Counted from the first letter of the stretch, positions 13,430-25,844 are shown. The stretch: DNA of 64,000 nt from Synaphobranchus kaupii (GCA_029718625.1 CM056380.1:99745971-99809970); one strand, 5' to 3'. A program made the numbers and translations. Notes: generated from the letters alone by a model not told the origin.

Positions 13430-13780
13430 GCCTGCCTGGGCCCCCGTGCTTCCGGCCGCATTTCAGTGGCGCGAGGCGGAGAGACGGGTAGGTTCACCGG
13501 AGGGCGCCGCGGTTTTCTTTAGCGCTCCTTTAGCGCTCACGCACCCCGGGCGTCAGCTGTCCGGTCATGCGGGCGGCGAGGACCCTCCCGTCGGCTCGGT
13601 AGCGCGGCACAATGGCGGGAACCTGGACGACAGGCCGGGGTAGGTGGCGCGGTGGTCGTCGCCGGGTCGGGACGCGCGGCGAATCGAGCCCGCCCGCCCG
13701 CCTGTCGCTCCGCGCGGACGACAGCTCAACCGTTTCTCTTTGACACTTTAAGCGCGGCGTTCCAGCTTTAGCGAAGCAGC
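13430..13780 (+). promoter_or_regulatory. CpG-rich island inside the ptprg intron
   Basis: Roughly 350 bases dense in CG dinucleotides (GGCGCGAGGCGGAG, GGGACGCGCGGCGAATC and similar) between AT-rich flanks, about 0.5 kb before the transmembrane exon. CpG islands of this kind usually mark unmethylated promoters or enhancers. There is no TATA box that I can see. An ATG in good context lies at 13612. Regulatory function is inference. Confidence 0.4.
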
Positions 13781-14219
13781 GCGTCTATTTAATATGGAAC
13801 AGACTCAGGCGGCTGTGCGTTCCTGTGATGTGATCTAATAATATTGCTATTTATTATTTATATGTGGCCTGACACACGCTCTTTCAGACCTACGAGCCCC
13901 GAGGCCGGGCTAAACAGGAACAGCCTCTTCTGGCTGCAGGTACGCTTACGGGAGAAGAGAACACTGTTATTTGATGATTGTCATTTAATTGCTTCCTGGG
14001 AGAATAAAACAAATAGCGCTCAAGGCGCCTGCTTTAGTTTACAGTCAAAAGACAAAGAAGACGCATCTCTGCTTTTCTGAAACACGACTGTGTTTTTTTT
14101 GTTTGCTTATTGCTGTTCGGGGTCCTGAGGGTTTGTGTGTGGAGAAATGGCGGGGTACGGGGCGGGATGCTGTCAGTTTTGACCTAAACTGACCCTCCTG
14201 GTGTTTGTTCGCCCGACAG

Positions 14220-14358
14220 AGAGGAACAGCGTCTCCAACATGACTCGGAGCCCCGCCCACGGCTCCAGCAAGGTGGAGTGGATCATCCCCCTGGTGGTGG
14301 TGTCGGCCCTTACCTTCGTCTGTCTGGTCCTGCTGCTGGCCGTGCTTGTGTACTGGAG
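14220..14358 (+). CDS. ptprg: ptprg exon: transmembrane segment
   Basis: Acceptor GACAG at 14219, donor GTGAGC at 14359; 139 nt, phase 1 in and phase 2 out. It reads [18 protein letters not shown], then [16 protein letters not shown] and [13 protein letters not shown]. The helix spans about 22 hydrophobic residues, from IIPL to VLVY; the following Arg marks the cytosolic side. NMT is a possible glycosylation site just outside the membrane. The helix is almost unchanged from mammalian PTPRG ([15 protein letters not shown]). Confidence 0.96.
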
Positions 14359-15260
14359 GTGAGCGCCGCACCCTGATCTGATCACAACAACAGGCCCCGG
14401 GCCTCGGGCCCCGCTTGGCTCTCTTCTTCATTGATTTGTTTGCTTTTGTGTCCACAAACAGGTATTGGCAAGGTGGAACTGTGGGGTGATGTGTAGCCAG
14501 GAGTGAGTTATTTGGGAATTGAGCGCAGTAAACTGGGATGAATAAGCACATTTTACCTGGGGCTTATAAACTGCGGGTGCAACTAGTGAAATACTGAAAT
14601 GGCGTTTTATTTGTTAGTGTGTGAAATGCGCTGCATGTTTGTTCCACGCACATCACATACTCAGACTAAAATTAATTTCATCAAGTTATTTATCTGTTAC
14701 TCATGCATTCGTGTTCATTAGCTTGTGTACTATATTTAGTGATGTGTTATGCTTCTGTGATGTGACCGGGCCATATGTATTTGGAATGCGTCTCGCACGG
14801 TTTGGGCTCCAGTCTGTTGCTGTGCGTAGCTGAAGACGCGCTGGGAGGCAGATGGCAGCAGGTTAGAGATGTGAGATTATATTCCGGTGACAGTAAGTGT
14901 GACAGAGAGCGGTGGCTCCCGTCCCCGGGGGGCTCCTTATTTAGCCATTGCTGTCACGGCGGCTGTAATGGTCTGTTTCCATGGCTATGCCTCCCGTGGC
15001 CCACGTCTGTCCGCCCCGCGAGCGTCCACTTCACGAGATTTACCGCCATCGGAAAGACTCGGCGCGGGGGGGGGGGGGCGAAGGAGCGGGAGACGGTTGC
15101 GCTCGCGCTTGTGTTTGAACTCAGAGTTTACGCCTTCTTTTCAAGGCTCCGCCCCCTCCACCAATGCTCCTCCTTTCAAGACCACCAATGCACAACTGCC
15201 AATTAACATTGGAACTGGCTAAACCCTTCAACACCCCCCTCCCCTTCCTCGTGTTCGCAC

Positions 15261-15341
15261 GCACGCACGCGCACACCCACACGCACACACGCATGCACCC
15301 ACACGCACACACGCACGCACCCACACACACACACACACACA
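15261..15341. repeat. (AC/GC)n microsatellite
   Basis: Mixed ACGC and ACAC units ending in pure CA. Confidence 0.9.
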
Positions 15342-16084
15342 CACCACTACAAACCCCTGGGGAAGAGGCAGACCATCTGCCACCCTTCATGGTGCTCTGC
15401 TGTATCGGCGGAGCGACGGTCTGGGCGCAGGCCAGCTACACCCTTCCCCCCCCACGCTCCCTCCTTCCACCAGCCCCATATTGCGCTGTGGCCCCTAAGG
15501 GCCACACTGATTTAGGGACCTCCCTGCTGTCTGTTCATCTGCCGTAACGCTGGCCATGCAGATCAGCGATGTAAATAAGTCGGACGCACAAACAGACAAC
15601 ACACAGCTGATAATACGGGGTCATTATCAATAAGTGCTGCTTATTTAGCACTTGTTTATTTATTTTTCCGGATTGACTGATGTTATTGTGTGTAATGCGT
15701 TACCCGTTTAACGTGTGCGTCCCTGTGCTTTCTCACGTGGCGGAGGGGCGTGTGGCGTGCAGGAAATTTAAAATCGGTGTAGCCGTGGTAGACGGGCTCA
15801 GCCCAGTCACTCGTGTGGTACGACGCGGGGGTCGCTTGCTCGACACAGCAGTTCTCTTTAACCGCTGGCATGGGCTTTCCTGCCTCACCTCCAGCCCGCA
15901 GTGCCTGGTGTCCATGTGGGGGATCTCGGAATTCTGGAGTTTTGCGTTGCCATGGTAGCCATAACCCCCCTGCTTGCTTTTCCCTCCGGGCAGCGGAGCA
16001 GAATGGACAAGAATGGCCTGCCCTCGTTAGCCATAGAAACAGGAGCTGCTACTGCGACTTCGAGTGCCATGCACCTCCCTCACG

Positions 16085-16345
16085 CAGGCAGGACACACAC
16101 ACACACACGCACGCACGCACAAAACACTCATCACGCATATACACACACACACTGTATTTTACCAGTCTCCACGTTCACACCACACTACCATTTCACCCAT
16201 ACACTTCCCCCCTCTCTCTCACACACACACACACACACACTGTATTTTATCAGTCCCCACGTTCACACCACACTACCATTTCACCCATACACTTCCCCCT
16301 CTCTCTCTCTCTCACACACACACACACAACACACACACACTCTTC
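16085..16345. repeat. CA microsatellite with a tandemly duplicated 88-bp unit
   Basis: Two copies of a block starting CTGTATTTTA (16152 and 16240) and containing CCACGTTCACACCACACTAC, each ending in CT and CA runs, 88 bp apart with few differences. Confidence 0.9.
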
Positions 16346-16624
16346 CCCCACACGCTCTCTTCTTCCCCTTTTACAACTCTCCACTATCCTGTGCCACCCA
16401 TCCTCTCCCAGCATGCATTGTGCTCTCTCTCCCTGTAAGCTGGGTCTTATACAACTTTGGGGGATTCCTCCTCTGCTAGTTGTTATAGGATTAGGCTGAA
16501 CAGTCACTGGCATGAAAAAGGGTCTTCCTCTGCGTGATTAAAACCCAGGACCCCCTGATGTCCTTCCTCTCACACCGTTTAAAGTGGAAACAGTAGGGAT
16601 GAAGCATACCATTTTAGTCCCAGT

Positions 16625-16815
16625 GGGACGTGGGGTTTAATGGTTCGGGGACTGGACTTATAAGTTCCGGAAGGTCGCAGGTTTAATTCCCAGGTGCGCT
16701 CTTGTATCCACGAGTGAGGTACTTAACCTTATTTCCTTCTGTAACCCCCCTGTCGCGTAAATAGATAATACGTGCGAAAAAATGTAAGTCTGTAAGTGGT
16801 TTAGTGACGGTGTCT
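16625..16815 (+). mobile_element. tRNA-derived SINE, degenerate
   Basis: Contains GGGACTGGACTTATAAG followed by a B-box-like GCAGGTTTAATTCCC and a body with GAGTGAGGTACTTAACC and AAATAGATAATACG. This layout, a tRNA-like head with A and B boxes then an L2-type body, is common to many fish SINEs. The family name is not assigned. It is not a functional tRNA gene. Confidence 0.65.
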
Positions 16816-17106
16816 GTCACACAAATAAATCATTTTAAGAATAACTCGGAAAATATGTGCTTCGCTGACTGGCGGGTGATATCAACAGTGCACTATGCCA
16901 AGAACTTCAAAGAAACAGGTTAGACGAGAGCTTTCAGATTGTAGCAGTCAATCTGGACTGGATCATTCACGTCTCTGTCCTCCACTCATTCGGCCTAGTC
17001 TGGGATTTTGTCATGGGTGCCTAAATTACATCACGTTTTTGTAATTCAGGCTTTGACACTAATAGGATACTTCATCTAGGTTCTGAAACATGCACCAAGT
17101 GTACAC

Positions 17107-17172
17107 ACATGCACATGCGCGCGCGCGCACACACACACACACGCACACACATACACACACATACACACACAC
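17107..17172. repeat. (CA)n microsatellite
   Basis: CA repeats with CG and TA interruptions, beginning with a CG alternating run. Confidence 0.9.
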
Positions 17173-18157
17173 TTCAGATAATCATTCTCCAATGGGCACC
17201 GTCATGCCGAATCATGTTGACGATAATTAAATCATAAAGATACTATTTAAAGACGGGGTTTTTATCTTTAAACATAAAGATACGGTTTTGATACCAAGGT
17301 TAGGTTATACGACTCGTCCCTCAAAGCACGGAGGTTCTTCTCACTTTAAAGACTTCAGTGTGAGGGAAGATTTTTTTTGCAGTCAGGCACCTTGGCTTTT
17401 TTTTCTTCTTTTTTTTTCTTTTCCACCGCCTTCCGGATTACCAAAGGTCAGTGCGTTGCATTGATTAGTTTCCCATTGTTTATGGCGAGCGCGATCCCAA
17501 AGAGGCTTATGTAAACCCTGAGACTCTGGGGCCCTATGGGGCCTCATAGGAGACGAGGCTGCCACTCTAATTACGCGACTAGACATGGGGGCAGATTTGC
17601 CCCCTGCGCTAAGCTAATGCTTTGGGCTCCGGTTCACTTGCATTGATGGGCTGACCTGAGCGCGGCCAGGCCTTTTGTGTCCTCGCACTGTCCGCCCTGC
17701 GTGGGATTTCCCCTTCCCGCTGATCTGCGGGAGATTCCCAACATTCCCACCCCCCGTGGCCTGGTCCTTTACCCCCCGAAGTCTAATTTCACAGCGTCGG
17801 CTTACATCTCGCTGAACTAAACGCGCTCCAGTAGTGTGCGGCGCGAAAGCAGACCGTGTCCAACCTGTGCTAAATGTCCCACGTTGTGGCAGGAGATGCA
17901 GGCTGTGTACAAAGGCTGCTGTACAAAGGGGGAGCAGTGGTGTGTGGAGGAGGGTGTGGGGGGTTGGGAGTGCAGGTGCAGGAGTGAAAGGAGAGTGTTG
18001 ATCAATGGTAATCTTATTTTTGAGGGGGCTGGCTCCTCCCCTGGCAGGTCCGGGATCAGCGGACCGCGCTGTAATCCTTAGCTCCGGCCACTGCGATTAC
18101 AAAGCAGGGGCTGATGTGGGATCAGCGCACGTCGCACAATTAGCCCGCACCACGGCA

Positions 18158-18266
18158 GCGAGAGAGAGAGAGAGAGAGAGAGAGGGAGGCTCATTATCCC
18201 TGAAGCGCCGGCCCGACAGGTCATTAGCGGCAGTGGGGGGGGGGGGGCAGGGGGGGGGGGGGGGGA
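18158..18266. repeat. (GA)n tract and poly-G runs
   Basis: GA repeat at 18158-18184, then two G runs of over 12 bases separated by CA at 18235-18265. They could form a G-quadruplex on the + strand, just upstream of the candidate start exon. Confidence 0.85.
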
Positions 18267-18868
18267 GGCGTGACACAGTACTGGAAGGCCCACGCCTCCC
18301 TACCCTCCCCTCGCCTCGCTCTCAGCTGCACCATGCAGACGCTGCTGTCTCCTCTCTCCTGCTCCTGTGGCTCTCCGGGATGGCCAGCCTCTGCTCCCTG
18401 CTCTGCATTAAATACAGGTAGGCACGGCGCAGGGACACACCGGCAGGCAGGGAGTCCTCTTTTAACGTTTACCCTGGAATGTGGCCACGCTGCGAGGCGG
18501 CAGGCTCTCGCGCTCTCTCTCTCTCTCTCTCTGACTCCCTGCCTCTGCACTCTTACCTATTGATTTTTCCCTTTCCCCCTCGCTTACGGCGACTGCCTTT
18601 CACTTTTCTTCCGCCGTGCGTCTCGCAAGCAAACGGGTGCCGATTTGATCTGTGCTGTTACGCAATGCTGAATTCACAGAGAGGAGGGAATCTCAAGTGT
18701 TTGCCTGTTTGTCCGTTTCCGCTGCTTCTGTGGCTGCCGTTTCTCTCCAAATGAAAGAATGAGACGACACACTGATGCTGTATTTCTCTCTGAACTTGGC
18801 TTCAAGGCAACCCACTGCTGCGTTTGTCTGTCAAGTGTGCCCCTGCTGGGGCTACGGCGCGTACACGT

Positions 18869-19029
<161 letters not shown>

Positions 19030-19340
19030 GAGAAAGAGAGCGAGAGAGAGGGAGAAAGAAAGAGACTGAAAACCTGTTTTAAAACGCCAAGATTCAAGAA
19101 GTTGTAACTCCTATCTCATATACAGTCTATCTGTGGGAGTGAAATGTACACATGTGTCCATATATTTATGTGCGCAGCGCACAGAACCCAACCTGTTGCA
19201 AGGGTCCAGAGTACACGCTGAGTCAAACACGAGTCTTAGGCCATCTGTGTTTACTTTCGGGAGGATTATCACCTGTGAGGCTGCTGCGTTTTTTCTTCAT
19301 TATTTACATGATCCCTGCTTCCTTGCCCCCGCCTCTACAG

Positions 19341-19432
19341 GAGGTGTTTCCAGACGGCCCATTTCTACGTGGAGGACAGCAGCTCCCCCAGGGTGGTCCC
19401 CAATGAGAGCATTCCTATCATCCCCATCCCAG
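19341..19432 (+). CDS. ptprg: ptprg exon: juxtamembrane region
   Basis: Acceptor CTCTACAG at 19340, donor GTGAGC at 19433; 92 nt, entering with one base and leaving with one. It reads [19 protein letters not shown], then [11 protein letters not shown]. It directly follows the membrane helix on the cytosolic side; joined to the previous exon it gives YWRRCFQ, where mammals can insert an extra alternative segment before KCFQ. So this exon fits the shorter isoform. Confidence 0.95.
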
Positions 19433-22237
19433 GTGAGCCCGCCCATTCCTGCCCAGGCCCCGAGATGAGGCTGGGGGACAGGTCAGAGGAGGCCAGGGGA
19501 GAGACCGTGGGTAGAAAAGCAGGGTAAGGAGGGACTTGGGTCACGGCCCAGGAAGTGGGTTATAGCTGGGGTGGGACCGTTGTTGGGTCAGGGGCAGAAG
19601 GCTGGGCCGGCGCAGGTTCAGGGTCATGCTCAAGGGAGGGGCCTTGGCCAGGGTTGAGGAGAGGGGCGAAGTCCAGGGGAGTGGCCTGCAGCAGGGGAGG
19701 AACCAAGGGGAGGAGGGGTCAAAGGAGAAGCCAGCGGAAAGCCAAGGGAGTAACGAGTGGTAGGGCCAAGGGACGGGAGGTTAAGGGAGGAGCTAGGGAA
19801 GGAGCCCAGTGATGATTGGAGTCGTGGGCGGGGCCAAAGTCACGACTGGAGGAGTGGCCAGGGTCAGGATTGTCACTACTTCACCGCACTCTCCTGCTTT
19901 TCCATGTGAAGCCAGTGGCTATCAGTAATGGATACAGCCTTGACAGTTAGAGCAGTCAAGTGAATCTGTATTTGCCCTGAGGTCTCATCTATGCATGTTA
20001 GTGTCCATTTTATTTTGTGTACAAGTGTTGATTTTTAATTAATTTACATGTTAATTTCTGTTCTGTAAATTCACTGTTCTGGGTTAGTGAAGCAGTGTGT
20101 TATAGTTAAAAGAGAATCACAATAAAGGGACTGTATACAGTATCTGTAATACTAGCCGTCTAGTTCCGTTCTATTTTTCACCAGTGTTTTCAGTGGTGTG
20201 TGCCTATACCTTATAACTGCAATCAGTATTTTCAATCAATAAGTGTAGCACAACAACAAAAAGCCAATGATATCTGGAGGCTGCAGAAATTTAGTCTGTA
20301 TTGCTTCTACTATCACTGAAATTAATTAGATCATTTCGCTGCGTTCATGAACCATTATTTCAGCATTATTCAATACATATCCAGAGCATACTGTGAGTTA
20401 TTATTAATGTGTCACCTCCATTGCTCTGTGATCAAAACCTAAAGGCAAAATATTCGTTTTTTCAGCACATTTTACATTTTGACGCTGTTCTTCTTGTTAC
20501 TTGCTCTATAGTTATTGCTGATTTCCCTGTGTGCCAGCAGACACTGTATTCCCGTGTGTATTTGTGGGTGTAGAAATGGGTGCACTCCGTGCATCTGTCT
20601 GGCTTTCCTGTCCCCAAAGGCTCCTCCAGAGTTTGTAGTCGTGTAGGCCCGTCCACAATGCAAAATCGATTGGTCCTAAATAAATATAATAAATCAACTG
20701 ATCTGCCAGTGCCTGCTTTCAAAGGGTTACAAAAATAGGTGGCTTTTTTTCTTTTAAATTAGTGACAGCGTTACGGCGTAATAATATTTCACTGAAAGGT
20801 TATTGGAACCACAACCTTAGTGGAAATTCTCAAATTGACTGTCGAGCACCACAGTCTGACACAAACAGAAAATATGTATTTGAGAATAATGCACTTTTCA
20901 GATTAATTAGCAGCTTATTGGAAAGTTTATTGGTTATTTGATGCATAATATTGGCATAATGGGACAGGTTTGCAAATATTATGAGTAAGCACTTCAATAG
21001 TATGCTAATCTGTGTTACATGCTAATTGGATGATTACATAGTTTGTTAGTTGTGACATTAACTGATTCTGAGGGCAATAGAAGAAGGCTGCTGGGTAATA
21101 TAGTGAACGTTTTGATGCTAGTCAAACTTGATCAAAAGTACATAATACCAAAAATTACAGCTTTTATTGCAATATTTCTAATTACATCTGACTGATGAGT
21201 TTTTTTTTCTTGGAGATTAATTCTGAAAATCTATTTAAGTGTTTCGTAACGATATTTAGGCGATAACACCAGTAGATTTGTGTGCCTTTTATAATATCTA
21301 AGACTATAAAAAGAAGAACTTTATAATTGAAAAATTAAACGAGTAAAATTGATTAGCTGTGGCAGCTTGGTGATTGCCTGTTTAATGGCATTGTTTAAGC
21401 TTTTTTCTGTTGCTGTAGTTAAAAGGCAACCATTGTCCTTATCGACTATCCATCTGAGGTTTTATTTCATTGTACTTTGCATGGTGTTTCTCCCCTTGGA
21501 AATAATTGTCCATGTCTTGACTGGTGAAACGTGTTGATTTTAGCAGTGGGGAGAGAGCACTGGAGAAGCTCTTAATGATAATTGTGCTGTATAGCCGTTT
21601 CTAGATTTCAGATGTTCTTGTAATGATTTCTGGACTGGTAGAATCCATTGTCAGCATGACGTCATCACATTGAAATTCTCCTTTGACGAAGATCTTAGCT
21701 GGTGGTAGACTGCAGGTTCAATACCAGAAAGAGCAGCCTACAATTTTCAGTGTCAGTTAATAAAACATAATTTCTCACCCCTCCTCAAAACATTGCCACA
21801 AAGTAGCATTATTCAATTTGCACATGGATCCAGTCTATGTTCGCCACTGTAGTTAGTTGCTTAGCATTCATTTTTATAATTTTCACTGATGAGGTTTACC
21901 TTGTTTTTTTTTGTTGCAAGAACACAACCTCATAGGTCACAGTAAGTAGGAATAGAAGTACAAGTGGGCTTGTAAAATATAAGATTGCCTCCACCTCTTC
22001 GCCTAGCTTTGGCTGACACTTCTGTCAGCCAAAGGCTAATTTTTGAAAGAAATACTGTCACTCACAGGTGAGTGCGCAACAAAACGCTCCATGTTAAATC
22101 AGCTCTGATAGAGAGCGTTTTATATCTGTTGGACTCAGGTAAACTTTGTCCGAGTTGATTCAAAATTGGGGAGCAATTTTGCATTAAATACAGGTAGGCA
22201 CAGCACAGGGACAAAAACATTTTTAAAAATACTCTTC

Positions 22238-24570
22238 ACAGCTCCTTAGGAAGCAGTTTGTAAGTGTAACTGCTCACACAGCTCCTGAGGAAGCAGTATG
22301 TAAGTGTTACTGCTCACAGCTCCTGAGGAAGCAGTATGTAAGTGTTACTGCTCACAGCTCCTGAGGAAGCAGTATGTAAGTGCAACTGCTCACAGCTCTT
22401 GAGGAAGAAGTATATAAGTGTTACTGCTCACAGCTCCTGAGGAAGCAGTATGTAAGTGTTACTGCTCACAGCTCCTTAGGAAGCAGTATGTAAGTGTTAC
22501 TGCTCACAGCTCCTGAGGAAGCAGTATGTAAGTGTTACTGCTCAAAGCTCCTGAGGAAGCAGTATTTAAGTGTAACTGCTCACATCTCCTGAGGAAGCAG
22601 TATGCAACTGTTACTGCTTGCAGCTCCTGAGGAAGCAGTATGTAAGTGTTACTGCTCACAGCTCCTGAGGAAGCAGTATGTAAGTGTTACTGCTCACAGC
22701 TCCTGAGGAAGCAGTATGTAAGTGTTACTGCTCAAAGCTCCTGAGGAAGCAGTATTTAAGTGTAACTGCTCACAGCTCCTGAGGAAGCAGTATGTAACTG
22801 TTACTGCTCGCAGCTCCTGAGGAAGCAGTATGTAAGTGTTACTGCTTACACAGCTCTTGAGGAAGCAGTATGTAAGTGTTACTGCTCAAAGCTCCTGAGG
22901 AAGCAGTATTTAAGTGTAACTGCTCACAGCTCCTGAGGAAGCAGTATGTAACTGTTACTGCTCGCAGCTCCTGAGGAAGCAGTATGTAAGTGTTACTGCT
23001 CACACAGCTCTTGAGGAAGCAGTATGTAAGTGTTATTGCTCACAGCTCCTGAGGAAGCAGTATGTAAGTGTTACTGCTCACACAGCTCTTGAGGAAGCAG
23101 TATGTAAGTGTTACTGCTCACATAGCTCTTGAGGAAGCAGTATGTAAGTGTTACTGCTCACAGCTCCTGAGGAAGCAGTATGTAAGTGTTACTGCTCACA
23201 GCTCCTGAGGAAGCAGTATGTAAGTGTTACTGCTCAAAGCTCCTGAGGAAGCAGTATTTAAGTGTAACTGCTCACAGCTCCTGAGGAAGCAGTATGTAAC
23301 TGTTACTGCTCGCAGCTCCTGAGGAAGCAGTATGTAAGTGTTACTGCTCACACAGCTCTTGAGGAAGCAGTATGTAAGTGTTATTGCTCACAGCTCCTGA
23401 GGAAGCAGTATGTAAGTGTTACTGCTCACACAGCTCTTGAGGAAGCAGTATGTAAGTGTTACTGCTCACATAGCTCTTGAGGAAGCAGTATGTAAGTGTT
23501 ACTGCTCACAGCTCCTGAGGAAGCAGTATGTAAGTGTTACTGCTCACAGCTCCTGAGGAAGCAGTATGTAAGTGTTACTGCTCACAACTCCTGAGGAAGC
23601 AGTATGTAAATGTTACTGCTCACAGCTCCTGAGGAAGCAGTATGTAAATGTTACTGCTCACAGCTCCTGAGGAAGCAGTATGTAAATGTTACTGCTCACA
23701 GCTCCTGAGGAAGCAGTATGTAAATGTTACTGCTCACAGCTCCTGAGGAAGCAGTATGTAGGTGTTACTGCTCACAGCTCCTGAGGAAGCAGTATGTAAG
23801 TGTTACTGCTCACAGCTCCTGAGTTAGCAGTATGTATTTGTAACTGCTCACACAGCCCATGAGGAAGCAGTATGTAAGTGTAACTGCTCACAGCTCCTTA
23901 GGAAGCAGTATGTAAGTGTAACTGCTCACACAGCTCCTGAGGAAGCAGTATGTAACTGTTACTGCTCACAACTCCTGAGGAAGCAGTATGTAAGTGTTAC
24001 TGCTCACATAGCTCTTGAGGAAGCAGTATGTAAGTGTTACTGCTCACAGCTCCTGAGGAAGCAGTATGTAAGTGTTACTGCTCACAACTCCTGAGGAAGC
24101 AGTATGTAAGTGTTACTGCTCACATAGCTCTTGAGGAAGCAGTATGTAAGTGTTACTGCTCACAGCTCCTGAGGAAGCAGTATGTAAGTGTTACTGCTCA
24201 CAACTCCTGAGGAAGCAGTATGTAAGTGTTACTGCTCACAGCTCCTGCTCACAGTAAGTGTTCCTCACAGCTCCTGAGGAAGCAGTATGTAGGTGTTACT
24301 GCTCACAGCTCCTGAGGAAACAGTATGTAAGTGTTACTACTCACAGCTCCTGAGGAAGCAGTATGTAAGTGTTACTACTCACAGCTCCTGAGGAAGCAGT
24401 ATGTATTTGTAACTGCTCACACAACTCCTGAGGAAGCAGTATGTAATTGTTACTGCTCACAGCTCCTGAGGAAGCAGTGTATATGTGTAACTGCTCACAC
24501 AGCTCCTGAGTTAGCAGTATGTATTTGTAACTGCTCACACAGCTCCTGAGGAAGCAGTATGTAAGTGTAA
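22238..24570. repeat. 38-bp minisatellite, about 60 copies, each with a hairpin
   Basis: The unit is CAGCTCCTGAGGAAGCAGTA followed by TGTAAGTGTTACTGCTCA. AGCAGTA and TACTGCT in every unit are perfect inverted repeats of 7 bases around a 9-base loop. Variants (CTCAAAGC, TATTTAAGTGTAAC, TATGTAACTG, CACACAGCTCTTG) recur in fixed order, showing higher-order duplication. Short open frames at the end of the array are products of the repeat. Confidence 0.97.
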
Positions 24571-25568
24571 GATTGCGATTCTCTTCCCGGTGTTGGGGAA
24601 TCGGTTTCTTTTTGATGCTGCACCTATTTGTTTATGGGTGAAGTCAGCAGTGTGCCGCGTGCCCGGTCACCACCCAGGCCTCAGCTGGTGTTGTTACCCG
24701 GAGTCTCCAGTCATGTGTGTAAGTGTGGGAGGCTCTTCGGGTGTGTATTCGCTGCCCGTGTCTGTGTACGCATCCAGGGCTTGCTGAGATTCAGTAATAC
24801 GCTTCACCGCTGCCTGTGCAGAGCGGAGCACGGACCGTTAAAAGCAGAGAGGTCGTTCTGAGGGCCACGCCTGCATGTCTAACTCTCCCTAGGTTCTCTC
24901 GTGTTGACCGTTAGCCACCACTCACATCTGCACCAGACAGATGTGGCACCATGCCGGGGAGTTGTGGCCTGGAGCCAGTGTACATGGTAACGGGCTGTGG
25001 TTGGACAATTAGAGCTGATGGATTTGGTATTGAACAATCTCTCCTCAAAGGACCATGTTTACCGATTCGATTTGGTCTCCCTATTCTAAATTATCCGTCG
25101 GCCCGACAATCTCGTCTGCGTGTGACACCACAAGCCAGCGATTGCAGGACAAAGATTGTGTTTATTTTTACATAGAATCTGCAAAAATAGCTGTGAAACA
25201 ACTTTGTAAAAATCTGATCTTGATAAGAGGAAGATCTTGAAAATGAGAAACAATTTGCCGCACCGTCTTGTGCAATAAAAGTGAACTGTCTCCTCTATGT
25301 GTGGCTGGCAGGCTGTAATCAAACTGGCGACAGTCTGTGTAGTGAAAAACTGGAGGAATTGTGATGTTGTTCTATTAACTTCCCAGCCAAGGACATAACG
25401 GATGTGGACAAAATCCCATCTCTTTTTGTTTGTTTTCTATCTCCTGCATACCTAATGTTAATTCATCACACTGTATGCCAATAACTGCTGGCTTCGCATT
25501 AAGAATATGCAGCCCTAGTTTTTTTAAATATTTTTAGATGGGTTTGAGATTTTTAATATCTGTGCATG

Positions 25569-25581
25569 AGTGTGTGTGTGT

Positions 25582-25641
<60 letters not shown>

Positions 25642-25677
25642 TGTGCAAGTGCGTGCGCGCGTGTGCGCGCGTGCACG

Positions 25678-25708
<31 letters not shown>

Positions 25709-25710
25709 AT

Positions 25711-25752
<42 letters not shown>
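25569..25752. repeat. (GT)n microsatellite with GC interruptions
   Basis: Two pure GT blocks flanking a GTGCGTGCGCGCG-rich middle at about 25636-25710; alternating purine-pyrimidine throughout. Confidence 0.95.
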
Positions 25753-25754
<2 letters not shown>

Positions 25755-25844
25755 AGCCCCTGTCACTATGTGGCAGCTCTTTCTGAGGCCGCAGTGCAGA
25801 GCATTATGTTATACCGGTGCACACGGCTAACGTGCGTGCATTGT

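Larger units (their letters stand above)
8886..14219 (+). other. ptprg intron upstream of the transmembrane exon
   Basis: 5.3 kb. It holds a 32-bp minisatellite (10845-11215), AT-rich unique DNA (9700-12900), interrupted (GT)n (13243-13409) and a CpG-rich island (13430-13780). No conserved exon was recognised apart from the speculative start exon inside the island. Confidence 0.8.

Noticed and set aside
13146..13491. Cys/Val-rich frames over GT tracts (also at 18759, 25538, 53047)
   Set aside because: Pure products of GT microsatellites.
15960..16086. Possible extra ptprg exon between CGGGCAG and a CAGGCA donor-like site
   Set aside because: No resemblance to the mammalian juxtamembrane segment and no proper GT donor.
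16625..16815. Functional tRNA gene
   Set aside because: The B-box-like GGTTTAATTCCC is followed by a SINE body and no cloverleaf closes; a tRNA-derived SINE is the better call.
24331..24549. 72- and 65-residue frames at the end of the minisatellite
   Set aside because: Translation of the tandem repeat on either strand; no sign of a gene.
22238..24570. CRISPR-like array of 38-bp repeats
   Set aside because: Units abut without unique spacers and lie in an intron of an animal gene; it is a minisatellite.
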